DNA of 64,000 bases from NCBI GenBank assembly GCA_025200525.1, contig CM045762.1:125679752-125743751 (forward strand), given 5' to 3'. This stretch comes from Camellia lanceoleosa. Taxonomy: Eukaryota; Streptophyta; Magnoliopsida; Ericales; Theaceae. Both the position numbers and the translations under genes were made by a program. Shown piece by piece: positions 1-12,221 of the stretch. Positions within the stretch are counted from its first letter, which is position 1. Every line of letters begins with the position of its first letter. Below the pieces are notes generated by a model. That model was not told where the DNA came from. It saw nothing but the letters and a program-made list of their open reading frames with translations, and did no database searches.

Positions 1-460
1 TTTGCAGCAAAATTATAAAATTATTAAAATTAGACTTTATTTACATTTTTTTTAGAAAATCATTAATAACATCAAAACAAATAATTTATATAATATAAGA
101 GACATACCATTATAGTAGTCTTCACAATTGATGAGTGAGAATAAAAAATGTAAGATTTTGTTTTACTTGTATATATAATATATATTCAATATGATTTAAT
201 AATCTAAATTACATTAATATCATGTAATGTCTAATATTTTATATGTATATTTAATATTTTTATATATTTATATATCTATAATTCGAGTTTCGAGTTGCTC
301 GGGTTATTTGATATCTTTGTCCAAGCCCACTCAAATTTAATTCAGGCTTCTAAATTTTTGTCCAAGCCCATACCAAATTTAAAAATATCTTGTCAAGCCC
401 TAAAAAAATTTAGGTTGGGCTCGAGTTGCTCGGGTTGAGCCCACTCAAGGTGCACCCCTA
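1..460. mobile_element. hAT-type DNA element, terminal fragment
   Basis: AT-rich sequence followed from about 285 by repeated short GC-richer motifs (gctcgggtt, caagccca). The block ends at 460 with TGCACCCCTA, which read in reverse is TAGGGGTGCA, a typical hAT terminus. The other end lies outside the window or is too diverged to see, so no TSD can be confirmed. A non-autonomous hAT remnant is the best reading. No coding sequence is visible. Confidence 0.45.
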
Positions 461-610
461 TTGACTGTTGGACAGCAAAAAGCCGTTGGGGAGGTAGGCT
501 ACGAGTCAAGCCACTAGCAAGGCAAAAAAAATTTTGGGTCAGGCCGAGCGAGCTTCAAAATGATGGCTTTGGCCCAGGGTTCTAAGCTGGGCTCGGACTT
601 GGACCTAAAC

Positions 611-2605
611 TATAGCGATCCTGGTTTAAACCCGACCCGTGCATTGTTTTGGATCCGGGATTTCTTGTCTTGATGGTTGTTTATGTCTTCTTTCACCTTA
701 TTCCTTGTTGAGATTAGTTATTGGAGTTAGTTTTTCAAAACTGTTGCTGCCCAGATTTTGGTTGTGCTCGAGCGAACTTTGAGAACTTCCAGTACTTTTG
801 TAGGTCTGCAAAACTATTGGGAGTATGACATTCTTTGCTTGAGCGATATTTTTTACGCTCGAGCGGTCTTGGCTTGAGCGGTCCTTCTTGTGCTCGGGCG
901 GTCTTTTGGAACTCTTAGTACTTTTGCAGGTCTACAAAAGTACTAGAAGGGTGGTGTTCTTTGCTTGAGCGGTATTTTGTTCACTCGAGTGGCCTCTCTT
1001 TTTGTGGTCGCTCAAGCGGTGTTTTGGTAGCTTGAGCTGTCTGCACGTATATTAGTCCATAAAAGTCACTTTTTGAGTCACTTTTTCATCTCTCTCTCTC
1101 TCTCTAAACATTTCAAAACCCTAAATCTAGACTCTCTCTCTCTAAAAATCATCTTAAACCTCCAAATACTCTCAATCTATTGATCTCTATACCCTAGTCC
1201 CTTTGTTAAAAATATAGAGCTCACCTAGGGCTTCATTATAATCAGAGCAAAGTTGGTTTTCGGCTTCGTCGAGGTTTCTCCACTCTCTCTCTCATCTTCT
1301 AGCTTCGAGGTAGGGATTTCTCCGCACTTTAGTGTGGTTTTTAACTTGGTTATTTGTCCTTTTAAAGAAATCTTGATATTAGGGATTTTTTGGAACAAAG
1401 CTAGGGTTTTGGTTTGAAATCAAAAGAGGGGTTTTCAAAATGGGTTCTTGAATATGAATATGGGTTTGTGAATTTGATTGAGTTGTGATAAAATGATGGA
1501 TTTTACCCTTGGAATTGATTTATAAAGAAAATGAGATTTTGCCCGAAATTGTGAATACTTGATTTTGTAAAGAGAAAGTGTAATTGATGTTGGTTTTATG
1601 AAATTGGGATGATGAGGGTGGAGTTGGATATGAATTATCACTCCAATCTTGAAATTTTGGAAAGTATTCCTTTATTGGAAATTATCTATTTATTTAGAGA
1701 TATTTGTTTTGGGCCATCGGTAGAGAATAACTATAACTGTTGTAGAAATTGCATAAGAACTAAGCGAATTAAAACTAATTTCTCATTCATTTGCATTGAG
1801 CATTTTTATATATTTAACACATTGAAAATGTATTTTGTTTTGAGAAAAAATGGTGAATACCTTGGTGAATTTGGGTAAGGGTGTAGTTGTGGAATTATAT
1901 TGGCCTGAGTGTCCTTGGTGAAATTCCAGAAACCCACACGGATAAGTGTCGACCCTTTTGGTTAATACCGGTAAAAATGACAATTGGTAGTGCTTGTAGC
2001 CTACTTGCAGACATGTCCTAGAGATTCCCAGTGTTGTATCCACTACCCAGTTTTCTGTTGTAAAGGAAATGTTTTCATGAGCTATGATATAAACCTGGTG
2101 TTGCATGGTTTTTGAAAATAGATATAAAATGTTTTGGCACGAGCATTGCATATGCATTCACCTTATAGCTTTGTTAAGATTCATACATTGTGATAGAGTT
2201 TCTCTACTGGGCTTTGGCTCACCCTATGGAGAAAATCATTTTCAGGTGCTAATGATATATCTTTGCCAAGGCAGTAGTTTGGGAGGACTTGAAGTCAAAA
2301 GCTTCTCTTTTGTTATTGTTGTATTTATTTTGTACAAGCGTAGGGCTTTATTTGTATTGATAACCAAGCACCGTTTTGGAAAGTTGTAGCCACTAGGGCA
2401 TTCATATACCTACTTAACTTATATTTCATATCTTTTGCTTACGACACATGCTATAGATTTAGGGTTAGGACTTATCAATGTATTACTACATGTGTTTTCC
2501 TTTTGAAAATTGAATCATGTAAATGTAAGATATCATATGCTGAAATGTATTGTTAATTGGTAAATATTATGAGATGGTTTTATTGTTATATTTTGGGGTA
2601 TTACA
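611..2605 (+). mobile_element. Solo LTR, TA...CA family, copy 1
   Basis: A 1,995-bp LTR with no internal region, flanked by identical 5-bp direct repeats TAAAC (606-610 and 2606-2610), so it is a solo LTR left by LTR-LTR recombination. It begins TATAGCGATC and ends GGGTATTACA. Start and end match the other two family copies (5055-7088 reverse; 7831/43591 split), so the TA start is a family trait and not a local mutation. Layout: a cluster of CTCGAG-centred modules (about 760-1030), a CT-rich leader (1090-1145), then AT-rich sequence. No protein is encoded. The parent is probably Ty3/gypsy, by LTR length and style, but no internal region is present to prove it. Confidence 0.85.
760..1032 (+). 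repeat. CTCGAG-centred module cluster in solo LTR
   Basis: Repeated motifs of the type GCTCGAGCGGTC, some decayed to GCTTGAGCGGT, alternate with a short 'cttttgtaggtctgcaaaac'-like stretch that occurs twice. The cluster lies upstream of the CT-rich leader. Similar modules occur in the other two family copies and, in a different place, in the LTRs of the minus-strand chromovirus. The function is unknown. Palindromic CG-rich cores in an AT-rich LTR could be protein-binding or methylation-dense sites. Confidence 0.6.
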
Positions 2606-3091
2606 TAAACGAGCCTAACCGAGCCAAGCAGCAGGCAGGCTTCAAGCCGCCCATGGGCCACGAGCCATTTTTACACCCTACCTCTTAGATTGTATGGGTT
2701 TTTCATAGGTTGGCCTTGGATTTGCCTAAAAAAAACTTGAAACAAAATTTTGTTTTTTTGTTTGGTTGCACCCACGAAGAGGGTGGTTATACTTTGATGG
2801 TGTGTATCGTGCTCGCGACCACACCGTAACCAAAACCACCTCCCAATACTTTTCCTGTTAAAAACAGTCTGTTTCATAGATAGAGGAAGAGTATGCGCTC
2901 TAGCACGCTATGGCTTTTGAAGTTGATCGGATCAGATAACCCTTCGGGCAAACACCCACGAACATGACCTACGACCTTCATGCTTGCACTTGCGAAGGGC
3001 ATGGTCATGCCTGCAGTCTTAACCTTGTGCCCCGTGATCCGTCTTAAGTATGAAAGGATCCTTGATGTTCAAAAAAGACACTTTCTTCACC

Positions 3092-3100
3092 TCTCTCTCT

Positions 3101-3143
<43 letters not shown>
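3092..3143. repeat. (CT)n simple repeat
   Basis: A nearly pure CT dinucleotide tract that generates two overlapping Ser/Leu-rich reading frames, which are artefacts. It sits where an LTR leader would be expected. Confidence 0.9.
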
Positions 3144-3146
<3 letters not shown>

Positions 3147-4539
3147 ACCCTTTTTCACCATTGTTAAGCCTCAAGGTTCTTCATACCTTGATTTCATCTC
3201 TTTTTACTCAAAATCTACCCCTAGTTCTTGAAGATAAAAATTAGAGCGTGTTGAGAGCAACATTTGGAGCTAAGTTGATCATGTTTTCATTGTCGTCAAA
3301 GTTTGGGTGTTCATCCATTCTCTCTCATCTTTGAGACAGGAATACTTTTTTCTTTGTATATCTATGCTTTGATATGACTATGTGGTATTTTGTTAGTTAT
3401 ATTGATATATGAGTTAAAGATTTTGATTTTAAAGACATTATAGCAAAATGGTGGGGTTTTCACTCAATTGTTGAAAGGTTTTGAATGTTCTTAAATAAAA
3501 AAGGCTAATAATAAATGATTTGAAGATTTGGTGAAGCAAATGAGGAAAACCCCTAGTTTGTGATTTGGATTTAAAGGAGGTTTTGGAACAAGTTAATAAT
3601 TTACAATAAAATTGAGGTTATTATGGTGTTGATCACAAGAAATGGTTGGAATGGTATGGAGATTGTTATTGAACATGGAAATTGTTGTGGTTTATGAAGT
3701 TGAATTGTTTTGATTATGTCTCATATTATTGTTTCTTATAGAAATGAAATGAACTTTCGGCAAATTTAAACTTTTGCAAATTCATGCATCACATCCGCAT
3801 TGCATGGTTTTAAAATTTGAAATGGTTTATTTTGGAAAGTGTTAGAACATTGAAAAGGGGTAAATAGCGTAGTAATCCGGGTAGTAAAGTCAGGATTTGA
3901 AAATTAAGTTGAGTATTGTATTGGTACCCGCGCAAGGAGTCAGGTACCCAATTACCCTATCGTGTGCTTGATGTCAAATAAATGTGGGAAAATGTCTTCT
4001 AGGTATCCAATTGCCCTTCTATGCTTGATTGTTGGTAAATGTGGAAAAATGTTTATTTTAGGTGCCCAACTGCCCTTCCATGCAGAGGCTGGTAAATGCG
4101 GAACTATTTTGAGATATAAATAAATACATATATATATATATATATATATTTGACTCTTACCTTGGGATTCTAATACTTATGTATTGTCCTATGGTGTCGG
4201 TTGGAATTGGTTTACAAATGTGCATTGAATGTCATGTTTTGAAAGAAAAAATAATGGATTTTTCCCATGGCATTTGCACTGGCATGATTATATTTATATT
4301 AAATGTTTATATACACTGTTAAATGTATTTCTACTAGGCATTGTTACTCATTCCTATCATGAACAACATTCACAAGTCTTGATGATGTATCTCTACCCCG
4401 ATGAGAAATGGTGGAGACTTTTGATGGGGCACGAAGGCTCGTTGATGATATGTGCCATAACTATCGAGCTTACATGTTCTAAGATAGTGTTCTATTTTAT
4501 TTATTTTTTTATTTTATTTTTGGTGTAATCAAGGCCATA

Positions 4540-4589
4540 GCCTTGAAATGTGTATGCCTCTAGGGCCTTGAAATGTGTATGCCTCTAGG
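4540..4589. repeat. 25-bp tandem duplication
   Basis: The 25-bp unit beginning GCCTTGAAATGTGTATGCCT is present twice, head to tail and identical, in the 3' part of the LTR-like block. Confidence 0.9.
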
Positions 4590-5016
4590 GCACTTTGATG
4601 TATTTCTCCTACTTCTTGAACTACTTTTGTATTATTTATTTTTCGACAATTATAATGTAACACAAAGATGTATCAATCATGGGAGTTAAATGAGAAAGAG
4701 GAATATTTTTGATCTAGGAAATTGTAGCAAATTATTTTATCTCTTTCATTCTCACCTACTATAATGAAATTTGGAATTAATTAAGAATTAGTAATTATAA
4801 AATGGATTACAAATATTGTGGTGTCGCAATTGGTTCTAATTTGATTTGTGGGGTGTGCTAAGTATTTTGTTAAGATATAATAAGTATTATTTGAGTTGTC
4901 CAAAATAATAAAATAAATTTCAAATTTCAAATTTTAAAATGGATGTTCAATTTTGGTGGTGCAAATAAAGCCACCCAGTATTTATTTTATTATTTTTCTG
5001 AAAGATAATTAAAAGG

Positions 5017-7769
5017 GCAAATTACACTTCACCCCTTTAACTATTGACTTGTATTGTAACGCCCGACATAACCACTATAACCCATACTCAATATCAAAAA
5101 GTGCTCACAACGATAAAGAAATTATCTTTCATTGACTTACAATTAAGCTTTACAAAAGAGTGATATAATAGAAAGACAAGATAAAAGTTAGACAAATAAG
5201 AAATGCCCCAAAGGCTTACATCTTTCCAAGACAATGCTTAGTTACAACAAAAGTAGACTTAAGTCCAATACAGTTAAAGCCTTTAGCTTGTACAAAAATA
5301 AATACAGTAAATACACAAAAGAAGCTCTCATTCCAAGTCCTCCCAAGCTATTGCCTTGGCGGAGGCATATCATCAGCACTTGAAATGTTTTTCCTACATA
5401 AGGTCAGCCAAAGCGCAGTAGAAATAATCCAACACAATATATGAATCTTAACAAAACTATAAGGTGAATGCATATGCAATGTTGGTGCCAAAACATTTAT
5501 TATTTGTTTCCAAAACCATGCAATGCCAAGTTATTATCATGGTTCATAAATCATTTCCTTTACAATAGAAAATAGAGTAATGAATCACACTCTGGAAGTT
5601 TCAAAACAATACAACATTTCTTGGAAATTTTGTCTGGAGGAAACCGTAAATCGAAACCCATGTAAACATAGGCTATACAATCACTACTATTGCCATTTCA
5701 CTGAAATTTCGTCCGCGGGATTGGCACCTATGTATACGCGCGATTTTCGGGACTTTCACCCTGGACACACAGGCCAACTTATTTGAAGTAACAATAACTC
5801 TTTCCCAGATTCACCCATTTTCTCAAAACAGTAACATTTCCAATGTATAAGTGTGAGATAATGCTCAATACAAATGAATGAGAAAAATAGTTTCAATTCT
5901 TCTAATTCACATGCAATTTCTACAACAATTATAGCTATCCTCTATTGATAGCCCAAAACAAATATTTGTAAACAAATAATTAATATTCCATAAAGATAAA
6001 CTTTTCAAAGTTCAAGAGGTGAGTGATAATACATATCTAACTCTATCATCCTCGTCAATAACAATCCAATTTGATAATTTCAACATCAATTTTATCATTT
6101 ATACAAAATCAACATTTGAGGCATTTAGAGTGAAATTCTTTTTTCTTTCCAAAATCAACTCCAAGTATCAAAATCAACCATGTCCACCCAAATCAACCTT
6201 ATTTCCAACATCAAAATCATTTCCAAGAATCTATTTGAAAAACCCCTCTTTTGATTTTCAACCAAAACCCTAGGTTTGTTCCAAAAATTTTCAAAATTTC
6301 AATACAATTTAGAAATCACAAATAACTAAGTTAAAACTCAAAGAAAGTACGAAGAATCCCTACCTCAAGTTTTAGAAGACGAGAGAGAGAGAGAGAGAGA
6401 GTGTGTGTGTGTGTAGGAAACCTAAAGATATCGAAAATCGACTTTGCTCCGATTAGAACGAAGTCTACGCCAAGCTCTACCTTTTTAACAAAGGCACATG
6501 AATGAAAAGATTAACGAATCTAGGTGTATTTGAGAGAAATATATGAGTTTTAGAGAGAGTGTGAGAGATATTAGGGTTTTGAAATGTTTAGAGAGAGAGA
6601 GAAAGAGATGAAAAAGTGACTCAGAAAAATGTTTTTACAAACTGATATATGCACAGTTCGCTCGAGCACAAGATGTGTCACTCGAGCGACCAGACACAAT
6701 AAGTTGTTTCGCTCGAGTGCAACAAACTTAGCTCGAGCACTGAATATGAACTCCCAATAGTTTTACAGACAGAAGACCGTTGCTCGAGTGCAAGAAACTT
6801 CGCTCGAGCGAAGAATGCAGACTCTCAGTAGTTTTAGAGACTTGCCAAAGTAGTGAAGGTTCACAAAGACCGCTCGAGTATAAGAAGTGTCACTCAAGTG
6901 AAGGAACAAAATTCTGGGCAACAACCATTTGAAAAACAGGCTACCAACTTGTTCCAAACACAACCAACACAACCCAAAAGCCAAATTCAAAGAAGAATAA
7001 GGGGAAACAAGACATGGACAACTGTATAAGACAATGAAACCTGGATCCGAAGCATACAATGGGTTGGGTCTAAACCAGAAACGCTATATGTATTAGTTTA
7101 CACTCTAAACTAAAAATTCTAACGTTTAACCCCCCCTCATTTATTAATTTTTTTTCAATTTAGACATTTACAATGAAAATACTCTTAGCTATAGAATAAT
7201 TTATGCTTTACCCCTTTGAACTATCACCCAATATCATTTTACTCCCTTAATTAAAAATGCTACATTTTACCACCTGAAATTATAAATTTGTATCAATGTA
7301 AACATTCTATTAAGGACATGTTTGTTAAATAAATGAAAAAGTAACATATGACATCTTAAACGAAATGCCTAAAATAATATTATTAGTTGGTTTAGTTTAG
7401 TTTTTAAAAACCATTTTCAATTTTTTTATTTTTTATTTTTCATGTTTTTTGTAGTGAAATTTTTCATATGTTTGAAAGAAAAAAAAAATTACTTTTTAGG
7501 TGTATCTAGTGAACTTTTTTTAGATTTATTCACAAATATTTTATTTTTAGGTGCATCTAGAATAAGTGCTTTTTTTTATAAAAAAAAAAAAAGGACTAAA
7601 ATATATATTAAAAAATTTACAAAAAGCAATAAAATACGGGGGAAAAAAAAAAGATTTCAAAATTTGTATGAGTTTAACAACCAAACAAAATATAGCATTT
7701 TTTAGTTAAGGAAGGTAAAATGATAGTTCAATAGGGTAAAGAGTAAGGAGGATACAATGTAATTTATCC
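5017..7769. mobile_element. Mutator-type MITE split by solo LTR copy 2
   Basis: The left terminus GGGCAAATTACACTTCACCC (5017) and the reversed right terminus GGATAAATTACATTGTATCC (ending at 7769) form an inverted repeat with the 'GGRYAAATTACA' start also seen at 53019. Without the LTR (5055-7088) and one TSD copy the element is about 710 bp and non-coding. Flanking 9-mers (taattaaaa, atacaaaaa) match only partly. Internal sequence repeats the 'ttacccctttgaactat' theme, suggesting diverged internal copies. Confidence 0.55.
5055..7088 (-). mobile_element. Solo LTR, TA...CA family, copy 2
   Basis: A 2,034-bp LTR in reverse orientation, flanked by perfect TGTAT repeats (5050-5054 and 7089-7093). 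On the minus strand it starts TATAGCGTTTCTGG and ends GGGCGTTACA, homologous end to end with copy 1. It carries CTCGAG modules at about 6655-6900, the GA-rich leader near 6380-6410 and 6555-6605, and the same 3' region. It lacks any internal domain, so it is a solo LTR. It lies inside a Mutator-type MITE. Confidence 0.85.
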
Positions 7770-7830
7770 ATACAAAAATAATAATGAATTTCACTATTCT
7801 AATCAATTTCTTTGTTTGTTTCTTTGTTTT
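7094..7830. other. AT-rich sequence, no gene
   Basis: Up to 7769 this is the right part of the split MITE. 7770-7830 is AT-rich host or older repeat DNA ending in the GTTTT that serves as left TSD of the third solo LTR. The reading frames here are low-complexity Lys/Phe stretches and are not credible genes. Confidence 0.6.
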
Positions 7831-8112
7831 TATAATGGCTTGGGTTAAGTCCAACCCTTTCATGTTCTTGGATCTGGGATCCGATACTCTTTACCATTGT
7901 CTATACTCCTTCTTAGCTTCTTGTTATTTGGGTTTGGTCATTTGGATTTGTTGGTTGTATCTTGAACAAGTTGGGAGTTAGTTTTTCAAAAAGAATTGCT
8001 ATCTGTTTCTTTTCTTATTCGCTCAAGCTGTCTTTGGGTTCTTTTAGTACTTTTGCAGGTTTGCAAAACTACTGGGAGTAGGGTGATCTTCGCTTGTGCG
8101 GTCCTTTATTCG
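7831..8112 (+). mobile_element. Solo LTR copy 3, left fragment
   Basis: Starts TATAATGGCTTGGG at 7831, preceded by GTTTT (7826-7830). It is homologous to the first ~260 bp of solo LTR copy 1, including the 'cttttgcaggtttgcaaaac' stretch and one decayed CTCGAG module, and stops abruptly at 8112 where a chromovirus LTR begins. The other end lies at 43591, followed by GTTTT (43592-43596). The two halves are thus one solo LTR split by about 35 kb of nested elements. About 1.4 kb of the family's middle sequence is missing. Confidence 0.75.
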
Positions 8113-8289
8113 TGTAACACTTGTTTTCTTTAAACTATTGAAGAGTGTATTTAATTCCTTTAATTTCATTTTGTGAGTCTTTGGAGTTGTTGTATCTTGG
8201 TTTGGAGGAGTACAATTTGATTTAGACTTAATAGGACTGTCCGTTCGCGCTTGTTTTCATTGAAAAGTTCTTTGGGAACTTTGAAAATT

Positions 8290-8548
8290 TGCTCTGGTGT
8301 CGACACTAGCCTTCCTGGCGGTCGAAACCACATTGCTGCCTTGCTCTTAGCGTCTCTGCTCGTTTATAGGGTCGACACCACGGGTCCTAGGGTTGACCCT
8401 TGTCTACTACTTTGTTCTGGGTGTTGCTACTGAAATATAGGGTCGACACCACTGGTTCCTAGGGTCGACCCTTAATGCTACACACATTAGTGTCTCACCA
8501 TTTTCTTCTTGAGGGTCGACACCACTGTCTTAAGAGTCGACCCCTGTG
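8290..8548 (+). repeat. GTCGAC module cluster in LTR
   Basis: Four imperfect modules of the type AGGGTCGACACCACTGGTTC followed by AGGGTCGACCCTT. Each pairs GTCGAC with its inverted partner and can form a short stem. The right LTR keeps the same array (about 39095-39320) with several CpG sites decayed (GTCGAC to GTCAAC). It lies about 100-350 bp upstream of the TATA box, where a regulatory cluster would sit. Confidence 0.6.
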
Positions 8549-8642
8549 AGTAAATTTCAGATTTTTGGGTACGGTTTGGGCCCTACTTTTTGGGGGTTTT
8601 GATTTATTCTTTTCATTGACTTTGGGGCTATTATTCTACTAC

Positions 8643-8650
8643 TATAAATA
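8643..8650 (+). promoter_or_regulatory. TATA box of outer chromovirus LTR
   Basis: TATAAATA followed by GGCTCC, then a CT-rich leader about 30 bp downstream. The same arrangement is conserved in the right LTR at 39409-39416, which supports a real promoter core. Confidence 0.6.
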
Positions 8651-10757
8651 GGCTCCAAACACACTTTCCTCATTATTTATTTTCTCTCTCTTTCTCTTTT
8701 TCATCTCTACAGCGTGAGTCTCCTTTCTCTCTCTCTCCAAACTCAACTTTTTCACTTAGATTTTTAAATCTACTCATCTAGAGCTATCTTTTCACCTTGG
8801 TCCTTTGAGAAAGATTGTAGATCTCATCAAGGGATTCTTTTTTATCCAAGTAGTTCATGGTTTCATAGCCGGTGATTTTTGGGTTGTCTCCTCTTCGCTT
8901 TAAGAGGGAGGGATTTCTTTACTCCTTTTCAATACCTCGTCTATAAATAGACATGTGGTAGATTTTATTGCATAAAAACCATATTCATTATAGATTTCTT
9001 TGAAAGTCATGGAAAGGGATCTAGGGTTTGATATTGGTGATTGAAGATATTGAGTTGGTTGTTGTTTGGGTTAATTGGGAAGTAGTTTAACATGTTTATG
9101 TTAAGAGGAAGGAAAACCGTAATTTAATATTATTGACTTAATGGATTTAAAAGGGAGGATGTTGAATAATCTTTTGTATTTTATTAATATGGGTTGTGTA
9201 CTTGTGTCAATATCTAAAAGGGAGAAGTAATCATGGTATTGGAATTGTTTGGATTAATCATGTTGAGTAGGGTTGGGTTGTCACTTTGGCATCAAGGATG
9301 TTGTTTTTAATTAAATGAAGAGAGTGAATTTTTAGAAAATGATTGGAGTAGTGTGGATTGGAAAATAAGGAAAATTAGTTTTTGGAAAGAAAATGAAATC
9401 ATAACCCTTCATAAATTAATATTGAATTTGTGGCCGGATTTTGAAACCTTTACATATTATTGTTATTGGACTTAAGGTCTCGTGAGAATTGGATTGTTGT
9501 CTTACGTATATTTAATACATATGCTTAGAGGTTTTGTCATTCGTCATCGGTGGATGGTGGCATTGTTGTGTTGAATAATATTGTGTATGTATTACACTTG
9601 TGTTATGCATTCTACTATGGTGAGATGGTTGGAAATGTTCACGCGCTGAGAATGAAGAGGTACCATTACCTTCTAGTTAGTGCTTGGAGAATTGGCCACG
9701 CTTAGAGTGAGAGGTACCAGTACCTTCTAGCTAGCGCCTGGAGAACTTCGTAGAGGTACCATTACCTTCCAGCCGGTGTCTGGTAAATTGGCAGAGGTAC
9801 CATTGCCTTCCAGCTTGTGTCTGGTAAATTGGCATTTCGTTATGGAAAGGTATATCCTTGGCTTACCGTGTTTAAGGAAAGTAGAGCATTGTTTCATTTC
9901 TCATTTTGTCTCGGTGTATCCTTGTATATCATGAGTAGGTGATGGTTATGGTTAGGTGAGGCCATGTTGTTTTATGTGATAATGTAGTAATCATTGTACA
10001 TTTATTGATTTCGTATTCGTATTAGGACATATATGTATGTTCATAGGCGTATTGGACAAGTTGTTAAAAGTGTTTCTTAACTATGGACTTAAGGCCAAGG
10101 GAATGTGATGAATGTATCAGAAGTGAACGTATGTTTTGTATTGGGCCTAAATAATGAGAAATAATTGGGTTTTGTGAAAGTATTTTTAAAACAACCAGTT
10201 ATGATGCGTTATTTATAAATGGGGAATAAGAAAGAAAAGTGAATTGTTTGTGTTATTGGATAAATTGAATGATTTTGAGAAAAGTACCTGTATAAGTATA
10301 CTTTTAGTACAAACCATTACATTATGTATATGACATGATATAAAGCATTCATGATCATAGCTATCTGTATGTTGTTATTGTTTAGGATTATATTGGGATC
10401 CCTACTAGACTTTATGTTCATCCCACGTTGCTAATTCTTTTCAGGTGATGCTAAAAAGTGTTTCAAGATCGAGGATCATCCTTAGTTATTGGCCACGGGG
10501 CCTTTTATTTGTGGATGGAATGCCATTGATGTAAAAGGGTTAAACCTTTTCTTTTAATTTAAAAGATGTAAGCCTGCAGGCAATTTATTTAATTAAAACT
10601 CATGTTACATTCATATTGTATTTGAATGAGAGAATCTTTATTCATGTGTTCGTGTTAATGTAAAGAGTTTCCTCATGTTATCTCTGAAATTAAATCTATA
10701 ATAATGGTTTGGTAATAGAATCCGAGTAACATAAAGCGAGGTGTTATAACTTGGTAT

Positions 10758-10768
10758 TGGTATCGGAG
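10758..10768 (+). other. Primer binding site, tRNA-iMet type
   Basis: TGGTATCGGAG lies about 8 bp after the LTR end and matches the usual plant initiator-Met primer site (TGGTATCAGAGC) with one change. A second TGGTAT lies just before it (10752-10757). This fixes the element's orientation as plus. Confidence 0.65.
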
Positions 10769-11222
10769 TGAGCCGAGTTTGAATACCTTGGGTTCGTGGG
10801 AAGTGGTTTTTACCACATCAGATTTGCTATGCATGGTAAGGACGTTTGCATATAGTTAGAATAAGTGCTAGGACTTGTATTTTGCATTTATGTGAGCATG
10901 GGATTAAGTTTCTTGGATAGTATTTGTAGCCGGTGAACTTGCTTTGAGGTCTTATCAGAAACACGCCTGATCAACGTGGTTTCTGATAGGAATTCCTTGA
11001 GACTTCCGGGGATGTGTGATTATCTTTGAGGACTTGATTCGATTATGTGTTTAGGTATTTAATTGTTTATACGCAATAGAGATTGTATGCTTTGAGGGCT
11101 AAGTGTGTCTGGTAGCTTAGTTGTGGTGAGTATGTATCTCAAGAAAGGTCGTTGTGTTGAGCACTAAGTTTGGTTTTGTTTTTGGATTTTATAGGATTTC
11201 TACACGAGGGAACAGAGAACGG

Positions 11223-12215
11223 ATGGGGAGTAAGAGTGTCGGTATTAGCACAACGGTTCCATTAGCACCTACCGTTGCAGCATCAATTGTCAGCGAAGAA
11301 GTTGCTTACGAGATTGTGAGAGCAGTGAAAGATGCTCCAGCTCGTAATGAGAGTGACAACGGGCATACCCTCAAGCTTACTAAGGAGTTTCTTCACTCCA
11401 ATCCACTAGAGTTTTTGGGCGTGGCTAAACAGTTAGAGGCAGATGAGTGGTTGGAACAGATTACCAAGACTCTTGGTATCCTCAGAGTCAAGGATAAGGG
11501 GTTGAGGATTTCTTTGGCGACTTTCCAATTGAAATGAGACGTTAGGTATTGGTGGAAGTATGCTAAGGACACAATAAGTAACACTTAGGTTGCTTTCATG
11601 GAGGCCTTTTGGGCCAAGTACTTCCCTCATTCCGCCCGGGAAAAGTTAAGGGAACAGTTTGTTGAGTTGCCCTAGGATGCTACTTATTTGGGACAGTTTG
11701 AGATGAGGTTCACTAGTTTATTAAGGTTTGCTCCAGAGTTGGTGGCACGGAGGAGTGTCATTGATATAAGTTTGAGAGGCGGTTGCATGATGATATTCAG
11801 GAAAAGGTAGCTAGATCTATGTGGAAGAATTACTATGCCCTAGTTGAGGCGGTGACCCATGTGAAGGCCGTGGTTGTGCGTGTTGGTTGAGTTAGAAAGG
11901 AGACCTTCTCTGTAACTCCTATGGTTCATAAGCACTCTAGGCTCAATAAGAGGTGGAGGCGAGCACATACTCACTCCCAGGCTCCGTCCTTGTCTTCATC
12001 GGGGGTTTCGGCCTCGTCCATTGGAAGGTCCAAGGAGGTTCAGACTTCAGCCCAGTCTTAGAGTAGGGAGTCTACTGTTTGTTTTGATTGTGGTTAGTTG
12101 GGCCATGTTAGACATTTATGACCTTTGCGTGTGAATTCTTCAGGTGTTTCAAAACCTAGTCGGACTCAGTCTCATCAGTCTTGTTGGGGGCGATGTCGAT
12201 ACTAGAAACAGGCAG
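11223..12215 (+). pseudogene. Decayed chromovirus gag
   Basis: Gag (capsid and nucleocapsid) remnant of the outer element. From the ATG at 11223 one frame runs 105 codons to a TGA at 11535. It includes a capsid motif of the type 'EADEWLEQI' and 'LATFQLK', and continues as YWWKYAKDT after the stop. Further stops follow at about 11586 and 11673, then frame changes after about 11785. A zinc-knuckle remnant (C-F-D-C-G, stop, G-H) lies near 12080-12120. Chromovirus Gag has this order: capsid with a WW pair, then CCHC. Protease and polymerase should follow, but the sequence is cut at 12222 by another LTR. Clearly non-functional. Confidence 0.75.
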
Positions 12216-12221
12216 GCTAAG

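Larger units (their letters stand above)
461..2680. mobile_element. hAT-like remnant split by a solo LTR
   Basis: Positions 461-610 and 2611-2680 flank the solo LTR at 611-2605 and share GC-rich gagcc/caagcc motifs. The right end reads TTTTTACACCCTA at 2668-2680, a hAT-like terminus when reversed. The left terminus was not found, so the element is probably broken. The TAAAC on both sides of the LTR shows that these flanks were continuous before the LTR landed. Confidence 0.35.
2681..4880 (+). other. Diverged LTR-like sequence, no gene
   Basis: No coding sequence is supported. The block has a CT-rich leader at about 3090-3143, followed by text that loosely parallels solo LTR copy 1 (theme 'tctctctcatctt...gg' near 3320 versus 1290; a 'gatgatgtatctctacc' stretch near 4380 versus 2249). 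This suggests an older relative of that LTR family in the same orientation. Ends and TSD could not be defined. An (AT)n run lies near 4128-4150. Confidence 0.3.
8113..10750 (+). mobile_element. 5' LTR of outer chromovirus
   Basis: A direct repeat of the block at 38914 to about 43281. It starts TGTAACACTTG and ends near 10748-10750 (GTGTTATAAC), just before a tRNA-Met-type primer site. It contains a GTCGAC module cluster (8290-8545), a TATA box (8643-8650), a CT-rich leader (8675-8745), and a block of short repeats 'gaggtaccattaccttc' (9655-9835). The flanking 5-mer ATTCG resembles CTTCG after the right LTR (43282-43286), one mismatch. The two LTRs differ by many substitutions, so the insertion is old. 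Confidence 0.8.

Noticed and set aside
2980..3244. Two overlapping Ser/Leu-rich frames
   Set aside because: Translations of the (CT)n tract in an LTR-like leader.
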